Shown: positions 62,270-64,000 of the stretch, piece by piece
Layout: each line of letters starts with the position of its first letter
Numbering within the stretch: the stretch's first letter is position 1
DNA from: Micromonospora parathelypteridis
GTDB lineage: Bacteria > Actinomycetota > Actinomycetes > Mycobacteriales > Micromonosporaceae
Reading direction: 5' to 3'
Length of the DNA stretch: 64,000 bases
Assembly (NCBI RefSeq): GCF_014201145.1
Contig: NZ_JACHDP010000001.1
Coordinates: forward strand, 6,634,001-6,698,000
Made by a program: the position numbers and the translations under genes
The notes under the pieces: model-generated
Told to the model about the DNA's origin: nothing
Database searches by the model: none
The model's input: the letters and a program-made list of their open reading frames with translations, nothing else

Positions 62270-63143
62270 CCCGTACCGCTCCGATGCTGGCCGCGATGAC
62301 CAGCACGATGGCGGCGCACTCCAGCAGGGTCAGCGCCTGCCGCAGCACCAGCCACCCGGCGAGCGTGGCGATGGCCGGGCCGAGGCTCATCAGCACCGCG
62401 AAGGTGGCGGTGGGCATCCGCCGCAGCGCCAGCAGCTCCAGCGTGTAGGGCAGCCCGGAGGCGAGCACCGCGAGGGCGGTGCCGAGCGCCAGCACCTGTG
62501 GGTCGAGCAGCACCGCACCACCGTCGGCGATGCCCAGTGGCAGGGTGACCAGGGCGGCGAGGGTCAGCGCCAGGGCCAGCCCGTCGGCGCCCGGGAACCG
62601 CCCGCCGACCCGGGCGCTCAGCACGATGTACGCGGCCCACATCGCGCCCGCGCCGAACGCGAAGGCGACTCCGGCCGGGTTCAGCCGGTCGAAGCCGCCC
62701 TGCCCGAGCAGCGCCACCCCGGCCAACGCCAGCCCTGCCCAGCCCCAGCTGGCCAGTCGTCGGGCGCCGAACACCGACAGCGCCAACGGGCCGAGCACCT
62801 CCAGCGTCACCGCCGGGCCCAGCGGGATGCGTTCGATGGCCTGGTAGAACAGCGAGTTCATGCCGGCCAGCGCCAGCCCGAACGCGCCCGCCGCGAGCCA
62901 GGCCGACCGGTCGTGCCCGCGCAGTCGGGGCCGGCAGACGACGAGCAGCAACAGCGCCGAGATCGTCAGCCGTAGGGTCACCGCGCCGGCCACCCCGGTG
63001 CGCGGGAAGAGCAGCGCGGCCACGGCGGACCCGAACTGCACCGACAGGGCCCCGCCGAGCACCAGGCCCACGGCGGCGATACCACCGCGCCGGGCCGTTG
63101 GCGTGTCGGCCGGCGATGGGGTGGGCAGCAGCGTGTCGGTCAC
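62232..63143 (-). CDS. EamA/DMT-family transporter (RhtA-like)
   Basis: A 303-residue transporter of the drug/metabolite superfamily with ten predicted TM helices in two EamA repeats (VGLVLGGALSVQFGSAVAALLFPRTG to VFGARRLASWGWAGLALAGVALLGQGG, then FAFGAGAMWAAYIVLSARVGGRF to LVIAASIGAVRV). YTLELLALRRMPTATFAVLMSLGPAIATLAGWLVL is typical of the RhtA/EamA amino-acid or metabolite exporters. GTG 63143 is chosen since TACCGT lies seven bases upstream; GTG 63149 is the alternative. Substrate unknown. Confidence 0.9.
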   Translation of the reverse strand: MTDTLLPTPSPADTPTARRGGIAAVGLVLGGALSVQFGSAVAALLFPRTGVAGAVTLRLTISALLLLVVCRPRLRGHDRSAWLAAGAFGLALAGMNSLFYQAIERIPLGPAVTLEVLGPLALSVFGARRLASWGWAGLALAGVALLGQGGFDRLNPAGVAFAFGAGAMWAAYIVLSARVGGRFPGADGLALALTLAALVTLPLGIADGGAVLLDPQVLALGTALAVLASGLPYTLELLALRRMPTATFAVLMSLGPAIATLAGWLVLRQALTLLECAAIVLVIAASIGAVRVNAAAAGRPGRR

Positions 63144-63150
63144 GGGCACG

Positions 63151-63156
63151 ACGGTA
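63151..63156 (-). promoter_or_regulatory. -10 element of the EamA gene (minus strand, leaderless)
   Basis: TACCGT plus seven bases precedes GTG 63143 on the minus strand. Confidence 0.55.
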
Positions 63157-63259
63157 GGCGGTCAGTCTCGGCCACCCGACGCCGGTGTCCACCTGCCATT
63201 ACGAGCGGCACCGCGAAGCCGACACGGCGTAAGTGTTCGCCAATGCGGTGCTACCGGCG

Positions 63260-63265
63260 TACGGT
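63260..63265 (+). promoter_or_regulatory. -10 element, leaderless, toxin-antitoxin pair
   Basis: TACGGT plus seven bases (CCCTGGT) precedes ATG 63273. Confidence 0.6.
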
Positions 63266-63272
63266 CCCTGGT

Positions 63273-63581
63273 ATGACCAGCGCGATGCGGAAACTGTCGA
63301 TCTCCGTGCCACCCGACGTGGCGGAGCGCCTGGAGCGCGAGACCAACGCGAGCGCGTACATCACCCAGGCCGTCCGTGACCGGATGCGTCTGGACGCCCT
63401 GGACGCGGAACTGGCCCACCAGGGCATTCAGATCACCGACCAGGGCGTTGCCGAGGCACGCGCCCGCCGGGCCGCCGTCGAGGCCGACTGGTCGCCGGAG
63501 CGCCGCCGAGCACTTCGCGAGCGGGCACGCCAAACCGCCTTGGACGCCGCCGCCGGCACTGTCGACCAGCCGGCCGCGTGA
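63273..63581 (+). CDS. Putative antitoxin, RHH/VapB-like
   Basis: A 102-residue DNA-binding-type antitoxin. The N-terminal MRKLSISVPPDVAERLERETNASAYITQAVRDRM matches the ribbon-helix-helix pattern (short strand, two helices), followed by a charged helical region (RRAAVEADWSPERRRALRERARQTALD) likely to bind the toxin. ATG 63273 fits a leaderless promoter; its stop overlaps the toxin start (GTGA). Type II antitoxins of this layout autorepress the operon. Confidence 0.75.
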   Translation: MTSAMRKLSISVPPDVAERLERETNASAYITQAVRDRMRLDALDAELAHQGIQITDQGVAEARARRAAVEADWSPERRRALRERARQTALDAAAGTVDQPAA

Positions 63582-63973
63582 CCGCCGACGACCGGCCGGT
63601 CCGGCTCGTACTGGACCGGTCGGCACTGCTGGCCTACCTGGCGGGATCGGTGCATGTCGGGGAGCCGCTGCACGAGGTCATCCAGGACCGCAACCGGTTC
63701 GGCGTCACCGCGGTGACCGCGGCGGAGGCCATGGCGATCGTCAGCGACCCGAAGGAGCGGGCGACCCTTCACCGGCTGCTGTCCCTCGACGCCTGCGAGG
63801 TGCTCTCCACCGAGGGGCACTCCTGGCACGAACTCAGCTTCTGGCGCACGGTGACGGGTCGCGCCGACCTGGCGAGCACGGTGCTGGCCGTCCTCGAACA
63901 CGACGCGTCGATCCTGACCGGGGAGGACCGGTACGGCGACGGCGAGCTACCGGTGATCCACATTCCCGACTGA
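63578..63973 (+). CDS. PIN-domain-like protein, putative VapC-type toxin
   Basis: A 131-residue PIN-like protein. LVLDRSALLAYLAGS carries the first acidic residue (LDxSALxAYL), VTAVTAAEAMAIV the conserved Glu, and GRADLASTVLAVLEHDASILTGEDRYG the C-terminal Asp region with the LTxDxxRY-like ending. The last strand is VIHIP. GTG 63578 overlaps the antitoxin stop by four bases. The family suggests an RNase toxin; target unknown. The final 27 bases of the window hold nothing I can identify. Confidence 0.75.
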   Translation: MTADDRPVRLVLDRSALLAYLAGSVHVGEPLHEVIQDRNRFGVTAVTAAEAMAIVSDPKERATLHRLLSLDACEVLSTEGHSWHELSFWRTVTGRADLASTVLAVLEHDASILTGEDRYGDGELPVIHIPD

Positions 63974-64000
63974 CGGCACGACCCCCACGGTCAGCCCGGC

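Overview
The window is high-GC, gene-dense actinomycete chromosome, most likely from a Micromonospora or Salinispora relative (family Micromonosporaceae). The evidence is a mycothiol ligase (MshC), a complete Pup-proteasome system (Arc, Dop, Pup, PrcB, PrcA, PafA, PafB, PafC), TatA/TatC, frequent GTG starts, and many genes whose start codon lies 6-7 bases after a TANNNT -10 element (leaderless transcripts). I see no rRNA, no CRISPR array, no intact insertion sequence and no convincing tRNA.

Layout. 1-7195 is core: the 3' part of mshC, a repeat-rich gap with two inverted repeats and one tandem repeat, a GntR/UTRA regulator, a PAC2-family protein and metH. 7196-9070 looks like the scar of an integrated element: a tyrosine-recombinase C-terminus, a perfect 22-bp tandem duplication, a TPR regulator lacking its DNA-binding domain, and a NUDIX gene with locally lower GC. 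9313-18289 is accessory: two VOC proteins, a metallo-beta-lactamase-fold hydrolase, a beta-carbonic anhydrase, a GNAT, an NAD-dependent epimerase, an acyltransferase-type protein and several unknowns. 18373-22469 encodes two secreted proteins (a ThuA-like protein and a PQQ-type sugar dehydrogenase) sharing a C-terminal fascin-like beta-trefoil. 22807-37954 holds stress and housekeeping functions: alpha/beta hydrolase, CPBP protease, methyltransferase, Mug glycosylase, an ArsR-SRPBCC pair, a Ca2+/H+ antiporter, an ECF sigma factor with its YCII-family partner, a zinc metallopeptidase, a HAD phosphatase, an FtsX/ATPase transporter with a response regulator that has no kinase beside it, and a RecB-type Fe-S nuclease.

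38032-61199 is the Pup-proteasome neighbourhood. A site-2 protease, TrmI and an unknown gene precede arc; then come dop, pup, a decayed endonuclease VII gene, prcB and prcA. A divergent dTDP-L-rhamnose/glycan module (flippase, GT2, DUF2304, rfbD, rfbB | rfbA, rfbC) lies between prcA and pafA. After pafA come small membrane proteins, DUF3866, a cation diffusion facilitator, pafB-pafC and tatA-tatC. In function, Pup (encoded with a C-terminal Glu, so no deamidation should be needed) is ligated to targets by PafA, removed by Dop, and pupylated proteins are unfolded by Arc into the PrcBA 20S core; PafBC is the known DNA-damage activator. The window closes with a diacylglycerol-kinase-like gene, an EamA transporter and an antitoxin/PIN-like toxin pair.

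Main leads: the palindromic repeat family with a GATCATGRAGTTRT core, the element scar after metH, the frameshifted endonuclease VII between pup and prcB, the regulatory dyads at the arsR, rfbA/rfbB and pafBC promoters, a 17-codon coupled ORF after trmI, and the paired secreted proteins with a shared beta-trefoil. I found no clear candidate for a wholly new multi-gene system.
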